This document shows positions 17,804-26,580 of a DNA stretch of 64,000 bases, piece after piece (position 1 is the first letter of the stretch; each line of letters starts with the position of its first letter). This DNA comes from Ruegeria conchae (lineage in GTDB: Bacteria > Pseudomonadota > Alphaproteobacteria > Rhodobacterales > Rhodobacteraceae): contig NZ_AEYW01000004.1 in assembly GCF_000192475.1 (NCBI RefSeq), positions 158,239 through 222,238 on the forward strand, in the 5' to 3' direction. The translations under genes and the position numbers were made by a program. The notes under the pieces are model-generated. The model ran no database searches. It had not been told where the DNA came from and was given only the letters and a program-made list of their open reading frames with translations.

Positions 17804-19954
17804 TTACTCTGCGCTTTCCTCTTTCTTTTCTTTCTTCTCGGGCACGATCTCTTCGCCGGTTTCCTGATCGACAACTTTCATCGACAGGCGGACCTTGCCG
17901 CGATCGTCAAAGCCCAGCAGCTTGACCTTTACTTCCTGACCTTCCTTCAGAACATCCGAAGGATGGTTCAGGCGGCGGTTTTCGATCTGGGACACGTGTA
18001 CCAGACCGTCGCGCTTGCCAAAGAAGTTCACGAAGGCACCGAAATCGACGATCTTGACCACTTTACCGGTGTAGATTTGACCCTCTTCCGGCTCGGCAAC
18101 GATCGAGTGGATCATTTCATAGGCCTTCTTGATCGATTCACCGTCAGGCGAGGCGATCTTGATGACGCCGTCGTCGTTGATGTCGACCTTGGCACCCGAA
18201 ACCTCGACGATTTCGCGGATGACCTTACCGCCCGAGCCGATCACTTCGCGGATCTTGTCGGTCGGGATGTTCATGGTCTCGATGCGCGGTGCGTGGACCG
18301 AGAACTCGTTGGTCTCGGACAGGGCTTTGCCCATCTCGCCAAGGATGTGCATCCGGCCGTCCTTGGCTTGCGCCAGGGCTTTCTCCATGATCTCGGGCGT
18401 GATGCCTGCAACCTTGATGTCCATCTGCAGCGAGGTGATGCCGTTTTCGGTACCCGCCACCTTGAAGTCCATGTCGCCCAGGTGGTCTTCGTCACCCAGA
18501 ATGTCCGACAGGATGGCGTAATCGCCGTCATCTTCCAGGATCAGACCCATGGCCACTCCAGCAACCGGTGCTTTCAGCGGAACGCCTGCATCCATCATCG
18601 ACAGCGAACCGCCGCAGACCGATGCCATCGAGCTGGAGCCGTTGGATTCGGTGATCTCCGACACAATGCGGATCGTGTAGGGGAAGTCGGTCGCCGCAGG
18701 CAGAACCGCCTGAAGGGCGCGCCATGCTAGCTTGCCGTGGCCAATCTCACGACGGCCCGGGCCACCTACGCGGCCAACTTCACCAACCGAGTAGGGAGGG
18801 AAGTTATAGTGCAGCAGGAAGTTCGATTTGAAGTTGCCGTGCAGCGCGTCGATGAACTGCTCATCGTCACCGGTGCCCAGCGTGGTCACGGCCAGCGCCT
18901 GTGTTTCACCACGGGTGAACAGGGCGGAACCGTGGGTCCGCGGCAGCATCGAGGTTTCTGCAACGATCGAACGGATATCAGTGGTCGAACGACCGTCGAT
19001 CCGCTTGCCGCCTTTGACGACGTCGCCGCGCAGAATGCCAGCTTCCAGCTTTTTCATTGCAGAACCGAGGTTGCCGTCTTCCAGCTGTTCCTCGGTCAGC
19101 GCCTCTTTGATCGCTTCACGGGCAGCGGCAACAGCGGCGGTGCGCTCTTGCTTGTCGGTGATCGCGAAAGCGGCGCGCATCTGCTCTTCACCAGCTGCGG
19201 CAACAGCGGCGGACAGCTCCGAGTAATCGGGCGCTTCGAATTCAAACGGCTCTTTCGCGGCTTCTTCAGCCAGCGAGATGATCAGGTCGATCACGGGCTG
19301 AATCTGCTCATGCGCAAAGGTCACCGCGCCCAGCATTTCTGCCTCGGACAGCTCGTACGCTTCCGATTCAACCATCATCACGGCGTCTTTGGTGCCGGCA
19401 ACAACCAGATCCAGACGCTGCTCGGGGTTCAGGCGCAGGTCCTGCATGTCATCGACGGTCGGGTTCAGAACGTATTCGCCATCCTCGAAGCCAACGCGGG
19501 CACCGGCGATCGGGCCCATGAACGGCGCACCGGAAATGGTCAGGGCAGCGGATGCCGCGATCATCGCAACGATGTCGGGATCGTTGACCAGATCGTGGGA
19601 CAGCACGGTGCACATCACCAGAACTTCGTTTTTGAAGCCGTCGACGAACAGCGGGCGGATCGGACGGTCGATGAGTCGCGCAGTCAGCGTCTCTTTCTCG
19701 GTCGGGCGCGCCTCGCGCTTGAAGAAGCCACCCGGAACCTTACCGGCGGCATAGTATTTCTCTTGGTAGTGTACGGTCAGCGGGAAAAAGTCCTGACCAG
19801 GTTTTTGAGCCCGAGCAAAGGTCACGTTCGCCATGACGCTGGTTTCGCCCAGCGTGGCAATTACGCTGCCGTCCGCCTGACGGGCAACTTTGCCGGTTTC
19901 CAGTGTGAGCGTCTCTTCGCCCCACTGCATAGATTTCTTCGTTACATCAAACAT
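17804..19954 (-). CDS. pnp: Polyribonucleotide nucleotidyltransferase (PNPase)
   Basis: The 716-residue protein has two RNase PH domains separated by a helical domain, then a KH domain ('[11 protein letters not shown]') and an S1 domain ('[28 protein letters not shown]'). The tail is lysine/glutamate-rich. PNPase degrades RNA 3' to 5' with phosphate in the degradosome and takes part in sRNA stability. Usually it directly follows rpsO; here rpsO is more than 5 kb away with unrelated genes between. Confidence 0.98.
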   Translation of the reverse strand: MFDVTKKSMQWGEETLTLETGKVARQADGSVIATLGETSVMANVTFARAQKPGQDFFPLTVHYQEKYYAAGKVPGGFFKREARPTEKETLTARLIDRPIRPLFVDGFKNEVLVMCTVLSHDLVNDPDIVAMIAASAALTISGAPFMGPIAGARVGFEDGEYVLNPTVDDMQDLRLNPEQRLDLVVAGTKDAVMMVESEAYELSEAEMLGAVTFAHEQIQPVIDLIISLAEEAAKEPFEFEAPDYSELSAAVAAAGEEQMRAAFAITDKQERTAAVAAAREAIKEALTEEQLEDGNLGSAMKKLEAGILRGDVVKGGKRIDGRSTTDIRSIVAETSMLPRTHGSALFTRGETQALAVTTLGTGDDEQFIDALHGNFKSNFLLHYNFPPYSVGEVGRVGGPGRREIGHGKLAWRALQAVLPAATDFPYTIRIVSEITESNGSSSMASVCGGSLSMMDAGVPLKAPVAGVAMGLILEDDGDYAILSDILGDEDHLGDMDFKVAGTENGITSLQMDIKVAGITPEIMEKALAQAKDGRMHILGEMGKALSETNEFSVHAPRIETMNIPTDKIREVIGSGGKVIREIVEVSGAKVDINDDGVIKIASPDGESIKKAYEMIHSIVAEPEEGQIYTGKVVKIVDFGAFVNFFGKRDGLVHVSQIENRRLNHPSDVLKEGQEVKVKLLGFDDRGKVRLSMKVVDQETGEEIVPEKKEKKEESAE

Positions 19955-20177
19955 ATGCGTATCCTAGAACGGAGCACTCCCGCCCCTGCGGGTCTCCGGT
20001 TTGCGTGGCGGCCCCATTGCCGCCGACCCCATTTATCTTCCGTTCGAGTGCCGGGGTCAGGGCACAACGTCTCAGATGACTGGCCCATACATCAGTTTGC
20101 AAGCTTTGGAAAGTCGGGAGTTTTTGAGGGGCAGGGGTTTGCCTAACCCCCGCCCAAGCCAGGCAGGGGTCGATATT

Positions 20178-20546
20178 TCAAAGGATCGCGTGCGCCAGGA
20201 TCATCACCACGCCGCATCCTAACGCATAGCCCGCATCGACCGCGATGGCGAAGCCGCTTTTCTGCGCCCATGCCCCGACCGAGGCCGTCTGTGCTACGAC
20301 TGCAAGGATGGCCAGTACCGCAACCCCAAGGCTGTTGGTCGTCTCAGTTACGGCAATCACTGAGGCCAGCAGGATCAAAAACACGATCTGGGCTGCCATT
20401 TGCGGCAGAGGTGGAGAAGCGGGTGGGGTGGGATCGATCCGCGTGCCTTCAGCCCAGCGTTTCTGAAACCCGATGGGGCCGTAGACCAGCCACCCCAACA
20501 GAAAGGCGGCGATTACTCCCGCGCCAAGGGCGAGCCAGTTGATCAC
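20178..20546 (-). CDS. DUF1761 membrane protein
   Basis: The 122-residue protein has four hydrophobic helices (about 3-22, 50-68, 72-90 and 100-120) and the 'GWLVYGPIGFQKRWAEG' segment after helix one, typical of DUF1761. Function is unknown. It overlaps the SRPBCC gene by four bases and is the third gene of an ArsR-SRPBCC-DUF1761 unit. An imperfect GC-rich hairpin without a T-tract lies just beyond the stop (20128-20155). Confidence 0.8.
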   Translation of the reverse strand: MINWLALGAGVIAAFLLGWLVYGPIGFQKRWAEGTRIDPTPPASPPLPQMAAQIVFLILLASVIAVTETTNSLGVAVLAILAVVAQTASVGAWAQKSGFAIAVDAGYALGCGVVMILAHAIL

Positions 20547-20965
20547 AGCGCACCCTCCAGCGATTCAAGGATTCGGGCCCAGCCGCCTTCATGATTGTCG
20601 CGGCTTTCCTGTGACGGAAAGCGGATGTGGTGCAGGCGCAGTTTGGTGCCCTTTTCAGTGGGTGTGAAATCCAGCGTCACGGTGGAATCGTCCTGGCTGT
20701 AGGGAGAGTTCCAAGTGAATTGCAGCCGGTTGGGCCGGTCGATGACCTTATATTCGCCCTCATGCGGGAGGTCTCCGGCCTCGGGTGCGCGCATGATGAT
20801 CTTGAACCGGCCACCGACCTGGGCGTCGGATTGTGCCTCGGGCACGGTCATGTTGGGGCCGGGCAGCATGAATTTAGCCAGCATTTCCGGGTTCAGCCAC
20901 GCGTCAAACACCTTTTCAGGCGGGTGCGGGATGGCGCGCGTTATTTCAAGGGACAGTTCCGTCAT
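20543..20965 (-). CDS. SRPBCC / AHSA1-like domain protein
   Basis: The 140-residue START-like protein reads 'EITRAIPHPPEKVFDAWLNPEMLAKFMLPGPNMTV', 'GGRFKIIMRAPEAGD...HEGEYKVIDRPNRLQFTW' and 'HEGGWARILESLEGAL', the canonical activator-of-Hsp90-like family. These bind hydrophobic ligands; the ligand is unknown. GGAGG precedes the ATG at 20965. It overlaps the ArsR gene by 20 bases, the standard ArsR-SRPBCC pairing. Confidence 0.9.
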   Translation of the reverse strand: MTELSLEITRAIPHPPEKVFDAWLNPEMLAKFMLPGPNMTVPEAQSDAQVGGRFKIIMRAPEAGDLPHEGEYKVIDRPNRLQFTWNSPYSQDDSTVTLDFTPTEKGTKLRLHHIRFPSQESRDNHEGGWARILESLEGAL

Positions 20966-21299
20966 CTTCTGGGTCCTCCAAAGCAGTTTCCAAGGCGTCC
21001 AGCCGAAGCGCCCAAATTGAACGCAGCCCGGCAAACCATTCATCCACGGCTGACAAGGGATCCATCTGAACCTCGATCAGATGTTCGCGCCATTCTGTCC
21101 GACGCTGCACCAACCCGGCATTTTCCAGCACCTTGATGTGCTTGGATACCGAATTGAGGCTCATCTCGAAGCGTCGCGCGATATCCGTCACCCGCAAGGG
21201 ACCCTGCTGCGCAAGCATTGTCAGGATCGCTCGGCGTGTCGGGTCGGACGCGGCCTTCAATATTGCGCCCAGGTCATAGCGACTCTCTCGTTCAACCAT
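20946..21299 (-). CDS. ArsR-family regulator paired with SRPBCC gene
   Basis: The 117-residue winged-helix protein contains 'AILKAASDPTRRAILTMLAQ', 'LRVTDIARRFEMSLNSVSKHIKVLENAGLV' and 'REHLIEVQMDPLSAVDEW'. The lack of cysteine metal sites and the 'W..HLI' C-terminal strand are typical of ArsR proteins that partner AHSA1 genes and sense organic ligands. It is first in an overlapping three-gene unit. Confidence 0.9.
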   Translation of the reverse strand: MVERESRYDLGAILKAASDPTRRAILTMLAQQGPLRVTDIARRFEMSLNSVSKHIKVLENAGLVQRRTEWREHLIEVQMDPLSAVDEWFAGLRSIWALRLDALETALEDPEDDGTVP

Positions 21300-21354
21300 T
21301 TGGATGAATTACACCCCTTTCATACTTCAGTCAACCATTTGGGTGAATAATGCA

Positions 21355-22269
21355 TCACCCAGGGTTTTGACCAGCCAGTTCCTCAAGCTGTTTCCACAGG
21401 GCTTCGGTGGCAGGCTGACCCGGTCCTGCCTTTCGTGCAGCGCATATGTTCCAGGTAATCGGCGGCGTGGTTTCGATCAGCTTGACCGATCCGTCCGCGA
21501 CAAGTTCGGCGAAGGTTTCAGGCATCCCGCCGACAACAAACTCGGGGCCCGTCAGCAGCGACGTTAGAAAGGCATAATCATCACTTTCCACCTGAGGCAA
21601 CGCTCTGACTTTTTCGGCCGCTTCGTCGGTGCCGCCCAATGCCCGCGTGATCGCCGCACGCCAATGCTTATGCAGATGCGGCGAGGCTAAAGGATACGAG
21701 AATAGCGCATTCAAGGTTGCAGGGGCGGTGTCATGCAATGGATGTGAAACATGGGCAGCAAACACCACCGCACGCTTTTCGAACATCATCAACTCGATAT
21801 TCTCGGTCTCTGACGTATGGGTCAGATCGCCCAGATAGATGTCGATTTCACCATTCTCGAGCATCTCGATCGGTGCCTGCCGCGCGCTGACATCCACCCT
21901 GAAACGGAATGCGGGGGATTGCTGCAAGGCGGCCTGAATCGCGGGCCGCACCAGCGTACGCGGCGTCAAAGGGCCACAGCCGATCCGCACGGTTTGACCG
22001 GTATCCAGACGGATACGCTCCACTTGATCAGCGCAGCGATTCAAATCCGCCTGCAGAGTTTTTGCCACCGGCAGGAACGTTTGCCCCTCACGCGTCAGTC
22101 CGCTGTTGCCGCGTTTGCGGTGAAACAGCGGAAAGCCGACTTGTTCCTCGGCCATCGAAACATAGCGCGACAGCGACGCGTTCGAGACGCCCAGACGTTT
22201 GGCCGCTTCCTGAAAGTTGCCCGTCTCGGCAAGGTGCAGAAAGGCGGAAAGAGTCTTTTCAGTTAACAC
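21355..22269 (-). CDS. LysR-family regulator, divergent from sulfatase
   Basis: The 304-residue protein has the LysR helix-turn-helix ('TLSAFLHLAETGNFQEAAKRLGVSNASLSRYVSMAEEQVG') and a periplasmic-binding-like effector domain. The start is read as GTG at 22269 with GAGGACC upstream; a TTG at 22281 would add four residues. Divergence from the arylsulfatase gene suggests control of it. Confidence 0.85.
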   Translation of the reverse strand: MLTEKTLSAFLHLAETGNFQEAAKRLGVSNASLSRYVSMAEEQVGFPLFHRKRGNSGLTREGQTFLPVAKTLQADLNRCADQVERIRLDTGQTVRIGCGPLTPRTLVRPAIQAALQQSPAFRFRVDVSARQAPIEMLENGEIDIYLGDLTHTSETENIELMMFEKRAVVFAAHVSHPLHDTAPATLNALFSYPLASPHLHKHWRAAITRALGGTDEAAEKVRALPQVESDDYAFLTSLLTGPEFVVGGMPETFAELVADGSVKLIETTPPITWNICAARKAGPGQPATEALWKQLEELAGQNPG

Positions 22270-22279
22270 GATGGTCCTC

Positions 22280-22309
22280 AAGTTTCAGTTACTGAACATT
22301 AAGTTTCAG
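22280..22309. promoter_or_regulatory. LysR-type operator candidate
   Basis: A perfect palindrome TTCAGT-T-ACTGAA (22284-22296) lies beside a direct repeat AAGTTTCAG (22280-22288 and 22301-22309), just upstream of the LysR gene. Confidence 0.5.
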
Positions 22310-22418
22310 ATCCTGCAAAAAAGTAAAGCCGCGTTTGCGGAGCGAATGGTCCACCCGCTAGGACATACCGCATATCGGCCCACTCGGCCAATCCGATTGA
22401 ACGCAGGAGTCGAACCGA

Positions 22419-23987
22419 ATGTTTCGAATAAAATCAGTAACTACCAGCCTCGCTGCGGCTTTGTGGGCGGTTGCCACGACGGCCGTTGCACAGTCCGACA
22501 AGCCCAATATTCTGGTGATCATGGCTGACGATGTCGGATGGGCCAGCCTTGGCAGCTATCATCAAGGTGTCAAAAGCATCCAGACTCCGAATCTGGATCA
22601 GCTTGCCGCCGAGGGCGCCCGGTTGACCGACTATTATGCGCAACCCAGCTGCACCGCAGGGCGTTCCGCCTTTATCACCGGTCAGTTCCCGGTACGTACC
22701 GGCATGCACACGGTGGGCCTTCCGGGCGATCCGGTCGGTCTTAGCGACGAAGACCCGACGTTGGCAAATATCCTCAAATCCATGGGCTATACTACGGGGC
22801 AGTTCGGTAAGAACCATCTGGGCGATCTGAACAAGTTCCTGCCAACGGCCAAGGGTTTTGATGAATATTGGGGCTGGCTCTACCACCTCAACGCTATGGA
22901 ATACACGACCGACCCCGACTGGCCGGATGATCCGGAATTTGCCGCTCAGTTCGGTCCGCGCAACATTATCCACTCGTTTGCCACGGATACCGTTGACGAG
23001 ACCGTCGACCCCCGCTGGGGGCCGGTGGGCAAACAGCGCATCATTGATGACGGTCCAGCCCCGCCTGAACGTCAGAAAACCCTGGATGATGAGGTCACGG
23101 CCCACACCATCGATTTCATCAACCGCGCAGTTGACAGCGAAACCCCGTTCTTTGTCTGGATGGCGCCTGCGCGGGCGCATGTCTGGACCCATCTCAGCCC
23201 GGAATACGAGGCGATGCTGGGCGACGGGCGCGGCCTGCAGGATGTGGTCATGAAAGAGCTTGACGATAATGTCGGCAAGGTGACCGCGCATCTGGAAGAG
23301 CTTGGTATCGCCGACAACACCATCGTTATCTTCACCTCGGACAATGGCCCGGAAACGATGACATGGCCCGATGGTGGCACCACGCCATTCCACGGCGAAA
23401 AAGGCACCACCTGGGAGGGAGGATTCCGCGTTCCCGCGATCATCCGTTGGCCCGGCAAAGTTGCCGAAGGTCAGGTGCTGAACGGTATCTTCGACGGCAT
23501 GGATTGGATGCCCACTCTTGTCGCGGCAGCAGGCGGATCGCAGAACCTTCCTGCCGATCTGCTTGAAGGGTTCGAAGGCTATCAGGTGCATCTGGACGGG
23601 TATAATCAGCTTTCATATCTGACTGGCGAAACACCCAGTAACCGCAAAGAGATTGTCTATTACGAAGGCACCGATCTGCAGGCGATCCGCTATAACGACT
23701 GGAAGGCGCATTTCACCATTCAGGAAAAGGGCTGGGCCGGTCCTAAAGAGGAACTGAACGCGCCATTGCTGTTCAACCTACGCCGCGATCCTTATGAGAA
23801 AGCGGCCGAGGAATCCGGGATGTATACCCGCTGGATGGGCAACAAGATGTGGGCCTTTGGTCCGGCAGCCCGGCTGGTTCAGGCACATCTGGCGACCTTT
23901 GCGGATTTCCCTCCACGTGGTGCGACCGTGGGCAATGAGACACACGTTCAGGAACAGGTCAGCAGCGAAGGTGGCATGTCGCAATAG
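22419..23987 (+). CDS. Periplasmic arylsulfatase
   Basis: The 522-residue protein has a signal peptide (about 1-24, ending in AVAQ). The sulfatase domain starts 'KPNILVIMADDVGW' with metal aspartates. The active-site sequence is Cys78-Thr-Ala-Gly-Arg82, a C-x-A-x-R variant of the C-x-P-x-R motif, so Cys78 should become formylglycine. 'IFTSDNGPE' and the following lysine complete the site. It cleaves a sulfate ester, probably an algal sulfated compound given the marine setting (inference). It stands alone, with a terminator downstream. Confidence 0.88.
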   Translation: MFRIKSVTTSLAAALWAVATTAVAQSDKPNILVIMADDVGWASLGSYHQGVKSIQTPNLDQLAAEGARLTDYYAQPSCTAGRSAFITGQFPVRTGMHTVGLPGDPVGLSDEDPTLANILKSMGYTTGQFGKNHLGDLNKFLPTAKGFDEYWGWLYHLNAMEYTTDPDWPDDPEFAAQFGPRNIIHSFATDTVDETVDPRWGPVGKQRIIDDGPAPPERQKTLDDEVTAHTIDFINRAVDSETPFFVWMAPARAHVWTHLSPEYEAMLGDGRGLQDVVMKELDDNVGKVTAHLEELGIADNTIVIFTSDNGPETMTWPDGGTTPFHGEKGTTWEGGFRVPAIIRWPGKVAEGQVLNGIFDGMDWMPTLVAAAGGSQNLPADLLEGFEGYQVHLDGYNQLSYLTGETPSNRKEIVYYEGTDLQAIRYNDWKAHFTIQEKGWAGPKEELNAPLLFNLRRDPYEKAAEESGMYTRWMGNKMWAFGPAARLVQAHLATFADFPPRGATVGNETHVQEQVSSEGGMSQ

Positions 23988-24014
23988 CAGCCCGAGTTCA
24001 CCTGACCCCCATTA

Positions 24015-24040
24015 AACGCCCGCCGAGTTGCGGGCGTTTT
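24015..24040 (+). terminator. Rho-independent terminator of the sulfatase gene
   Basis: A perfect 9-bp stem AACGCCCGC / GCGGGCGTT with loop CGAGTT, ending TTTTC. It lies 28 bases past the stop. Confidence 0.85.
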
Positions 24041-24114
24041 CAATAGTGCGCATTGCTTCGATATTTGGCACTGGAAACCCGATGACAGAGGCCGGATGTG
24101 ACGACATTGGCGCG

Positions 24115-24324
24115 CTATTGTATTGGGTCTTCGTGCGCGCGCGGTTTCGCCGGATTTTGCTGTTCCTCTGTGAGAATTCCTCGGAGAACAGCGGCAGTTT
24201 CGACCCTCGATATTGGTTTTCGCGTTCCATCTGGGCTGGAAGGCACCACCGATGATTTAACAACATCAGCCGTTCGAATTGTTTTAGTCGAAAACACTCT
24301 GTCCAGAACAGATTTCAATGGCAT
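24115..24324 (-). CDS. Possible small protein, 69 residues
   Basis: This frame starts with an excellent ribosome site (GGGAGGTGAACG-ATG) and reads MPLKSVLDRVFSTKTIRTAD then VVKSSVV...PRAHEDPIQ. It is basic and soluble, and matches nothing I recognise. Codon use is not clearly like its neighbours, so it may be a remnant or a novel short gene. Its leader contains the long inverted repeat at 24361-24437. Confidence 0.4.
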   Translation of the reverse strand: MPLKSVLDRVFSTKTIRTADVVKSSVVPSSPDGTRKPISRVETAAVLRGILTEEQQNPAKPRAHEDPIQ

Positions 24325-24360
24325 CGTTCACCTCCCAACAACTTAATTCGCCCAGATGCT

Positions 24361-24437
24361 TGTCGCTGCGGGTCAGATCTGAACCTCGAGGGAGAAGCTC
24401 AAAGATCATATGCCGTGAGTGGTAACCCGCAGCGACA
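24361..24437. repeat. 13-bp perfect inverted repeat with 51-base loop
   Basis: TGTCGCTGCGGGT (24361-24373) and ACCCGCAGCGACA (24425-24437) are exact complements. The loop itself contains CAGATCTG. On the minus strand the hairpin lies 37 bases before the ATG of the 69-residue frame. Confidence 0.6.
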
Positions 24438-24698
24438 CGGCGCATGTATTAAAAATTTGACTTTGAGAAAGGGGGAAGGATTCCGCGTTTCGCATCATTT
24501 TTGATCGAGTGGTAAAAAAATAGCTGTATTACTTACGCTTACGTCAACTTGCGGACCTATCGCTATACGGTCACGACGCTACGTCACAATTAGACCCTTG
24601 ATTGATTAAAGGTCTTCTTGTCTTCCGGAGCATGAACTTCTTCCTGGTTTTGATGCAAATCGGCTGAGAATCGCTCGCATTCCGGATGATCTAGGTAA

Positions 24699-24728
24699 CA
24701 AAAGGGCGCGCCTGTCAAAGGCGCGCCC
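24699..24728 (-). terminator. Orphan minus-strand rho-independent terminator
   Basis: GGGCGCGCC (24704-24712) and GGCGCGCCC (24720-24728) form a perfect 9-bp stem with a 7-base loop; on the minus strand TTTTG follows. No protein gene ends here, so it may end a small RNA. Confidence 0.65.
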
Positions 24729-24767
24729 AGTAAAGATAGGGAGGACTATGAAAACCTGACGCCCGAA

Positions 24768-24818
24768 ACAAAAGAAGCGCCTACTCACTAACAATGTCAG
24801 CATGGCGCATTCTTTTGT
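24768..24818. repeat. Bulged inverted repeat
   Basis: ACAAAAGAAGCGCC (24768-24781) pairs with GGCGCATTCTTTTGT (24804-24818) with one bulged base and a 22-base loop. It could form a long hairpin on either strand. Confidence 0.5.
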
Positions 24819-24960
24819 TCTGGTCAGTGAAGTGGTTCACATGGAGCAAAAAAATTTGTTCAAAGTGTAACTGCACATTTTGATGCCACGCCTGAACGTG
24901 GGTTGGCCTACAGTTCTCGGCCATGCTTCATGTACGATACCATAGCTGATTCAGTGTTAC

Positions 24961-24994
24961 ACAAAACAAATACGCCCGCCTATTGGCGGGCGTA
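24961..24994 (-). terminator. Rho-independent terminator of rpsO
   Basis: A perfect 10-bp stem TACGCCCGCC / GGCGGGCGTA (24971-24994) with loop TATT; the minus strand continues TTTGTTTTGT. Confidence 0.85.
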
Positions 24995-25048
24995 CGAGAT
25001 GTACAAAAAAGGGGCGGTCAGTGCCCGCAACGCACGAACAAAGCGTGA

Positions 25049-25318
25049 TTAGCGGCGGATGCCCAGCTTTTTGATCAGGTCCTGATAGCGCGCTTCTTCT
25101 TTGCCCTTCAGGTAGTCCAGCAGCTTACGGCGCTGGGCGACCATTTTCAGCAGACCGCGACGACCGTGGTTGTCTTTCTTGTGGGTCTTGAAGTGCTCGG
25201 TCAGGGTGGTGATGCGCGAGGTCAGGATGGCAACCTGGACTTCTGGCGAACCGGTGTCACCGTCTTTAGTTGCGAATTCTTTCATAACGCGTGCTTTTTC
25301 AGCGGCAGTAATCGACAT
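25049..25318 (-). CDS. rpsO: 30S ribosomal protein S15
   Basis: The 89-residue protein is the standard S15 length, with '[49 protein letters not shown]'. It binds 16S rRNA in the central domain. AAAAGGAG precedes the ATG. A separate promoter lies upstream and a terminator downstream, so it is an independent transcription unit here rather than part of a truB-rpsO-pnp operon. Confidence 0.98.
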   Translation of the reverse strand: MSITAAEKARVMKEFATKDGDTGSPEVQVAILTSRITTLTEHFKTHKKDNHGRRGLLKMVAQRRKLLDYLKGKEEARYQDLIKKLGIRR

Positions 25319-25417
25319 CGGGGTCTCCTTTTAAGGTTAGAGTTGATGGCGCAGGCCGGGATGTCGTCCAGCACAGGCCCATGGAGAAAACCGCACCGAT
25401 TCCGATGCGGATGGGCG

Positions 25418-25446
25418 CATATAGGCGCTTTTGCTGCGAATGGCAA
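25418..25446 (-). promoter_or_regulatory. Promoter of rpsO
   Basis: On the minus strand, TTGCCA (25446-25441), a 17-base spacer and TATATG (25423-25418) form a good sigma-70 promoter. The roughly 90-base leader contains a CCGCA / TGCGG hairpin (25391-25410), a possible S15 autoregulatory element. Confidence 0.6.
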
Positions 25447-25461
25447 AGGGATTCTGCGGGT

Positions 25462-26484
25462 TCAACCAGTGAAAGCGTATTGTGCCAATTGGGATTCGGT
25501 CACAAACAGAATATCCTCTGCGGCTAGACCTTCTGCACCAAATATCTGCGCAACGTTCTCGCCGTTGACCCTGACATGGGTCAGGTCATTGTTTTCGCTG
25601 TCTGGCTCGATGGTCAACTCAGGGTCTTCTGGGCCGTCCCAGGTGACTAGCAGCTTGTCGTGACCAATCTGGAAATCCATGATTGTTGCGGCTTCCTGTT
25701 CCAGTTCTGGCTGCACGATTATTTCGTCATCGCCGTCTCCACCGGTGACGATATCTCCGTCTTTGGCCAGTATGACATCATCGCCAGCCCCCCCGTTCAG
25801 AAAGTCAGGGGAAGTCTCCTCCCGACCATCGTTGCCGTTCAGAATGTCATCCCCGTCTCCACCGAACAGGGCATCTTGTCCTGCACCGCCTGTCAGATAG
25901 TCATCGCCGTCGCCACCTTGCAATTGATCGTCGCCGTCATCGCCCCTCAAGATATCATCGTCCTGACCGCCAAAAATCCGGTCATCGCCGTCGCCACCTT
26001 CCAACTCATCCATTCCGAAATGACCATACTGGTCGTCGTTGCCTGACATTCCGGCCAAATTGTCGTCGCCATTCCCGCCATGGAGCACATCGTTCCCGAC
26101 GTTTCCGATCAGCGTGTCCTCTCCGGAACCACCGTAGATGACGTCATTTCCGCCCCCTCCGTCGATGAGGTCGCCGCCTTCGTACCCATTAATCTGATCA
26201 TTACCCTCTTGTCCGGTCAGAATATTTGCATCCTCATCGCCTGCAATGACCAGATTTCCCCCATGCTCAGAGATGATTTCACCTGTGTTGGTATCTTCGG
26301 ATGAATCGGGCTCTTCAACATCTTCTTCCAGTTCGAGGAGGTTGCCTTCGGTCAATTCATCCTCAACCGAGTCATCAATTTGCTCACCATCCTCCTCGGT
26401 TGTTTCGTCGGGTACGAGAACGTCGCTTATCGCATAGGCGGCCCCTCCTAATGCAGCCATCCCGAATAAACCGATCAGAAACAT
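25462..26484 (-). CDS. RTX-like calcium-binding repeat protein with N-terminal hydrophobic anchor
   Basis: The 340-residue protein begins with a hydrophobic helix (MFLIGLFGMAALGGAAYAIS) acting as signal or anchor, then a very acidic linker (about 25-70). Many nonapeptide repeats of the GGxGxDxLx type follow (about 85-250: GGGGNDVIYGGSGEDTL and so on). The C-terminal part ends 'AAEDILFVTESQLAQYAFTG'. The repeats bind calcium in a beta-roll outside the cell. The start at 26484 follows GGAGGGTAATC. Type I secretion without a signal is common for RTX proteins, so the N-terminal helix is notable. Confidence 0.85.
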   Translation of the reverse strand: MFLIGLFGMAALGGAAYAISDVLVPDETTEEDGEQIDDSVEDELTEGNLLELEEDVEEPDSSEDTNTGEIISEHGGNLVIAGDEDANILTGQEGNDQINGYEGGDLIDGGGGNDVIYGGSGEDTLIGNVGNDVLHGGNGDDNLAGMSGNDDQYGHFGMDELEGGDGDDRIFGGQDDDILRGDDGDDQLQGGDGDDYLTGGAGQDALFGGDGDDILNGNDGREETSPDFLNGGAGDDVILAKDGDIVTGGDGDDEIIVQPELEQEAATIMDFQIGHDKLLVTWDGPEDPELTIEPDSENNDLTHVRVNGENVAQIFGAEGLAAEDILFVTESQLAQYAFTG

Positions 26485-26580
26485 GATTACCCTCCGCAAG
26501 CAGACTTGCCCCGAGTGTAAAACATCTCATGCAATCAAGAGGTTGGTCAAAGCCAAGTTGCAGGTGTGGTTAACCCTTCG

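Larger units (their letters stand above)
24325..25048. other. Gene-poor intergenic region
   Basis: No confident protein gene is seen across these 724 bases, which are richer in A/T than the surroundings. They hold the 13-bp inverted repeat, a minus-strand terminator at 24704-24728, a bulged long hairpin at 24768-24818, a strong SD followed by a 3-codon frame (ATG at 24748), and the rpsO terminator. Minus-strand frames such as 24606-24803 lack start signals. Confidence 0.6.

Noticed and set aside
18737..20146. A 469-codon plus-strand frame opposite pnp
   Set aside because: Antisense shadow; composition is rich in Arg, Gly and His with no domain, and pnp is certain.
20101..20160. GC-rich hairpin before pnp as a terminator of the DUF1761 unit
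   Set aside because: The stem is imperfect and no T-tract follows on either strand.
22434..23591. A 385-codon minus-strand frame opposite the sulfatase
   Set aside because: Antisense shadow of a gene with a full set of sulfatase motifs.
24606..24803. Minus-strand 65-codon frame in the intergenic region
   Set aside because: No ribosome site, basic and low-complexity, and it overlaps the terminator at 24704-24728.
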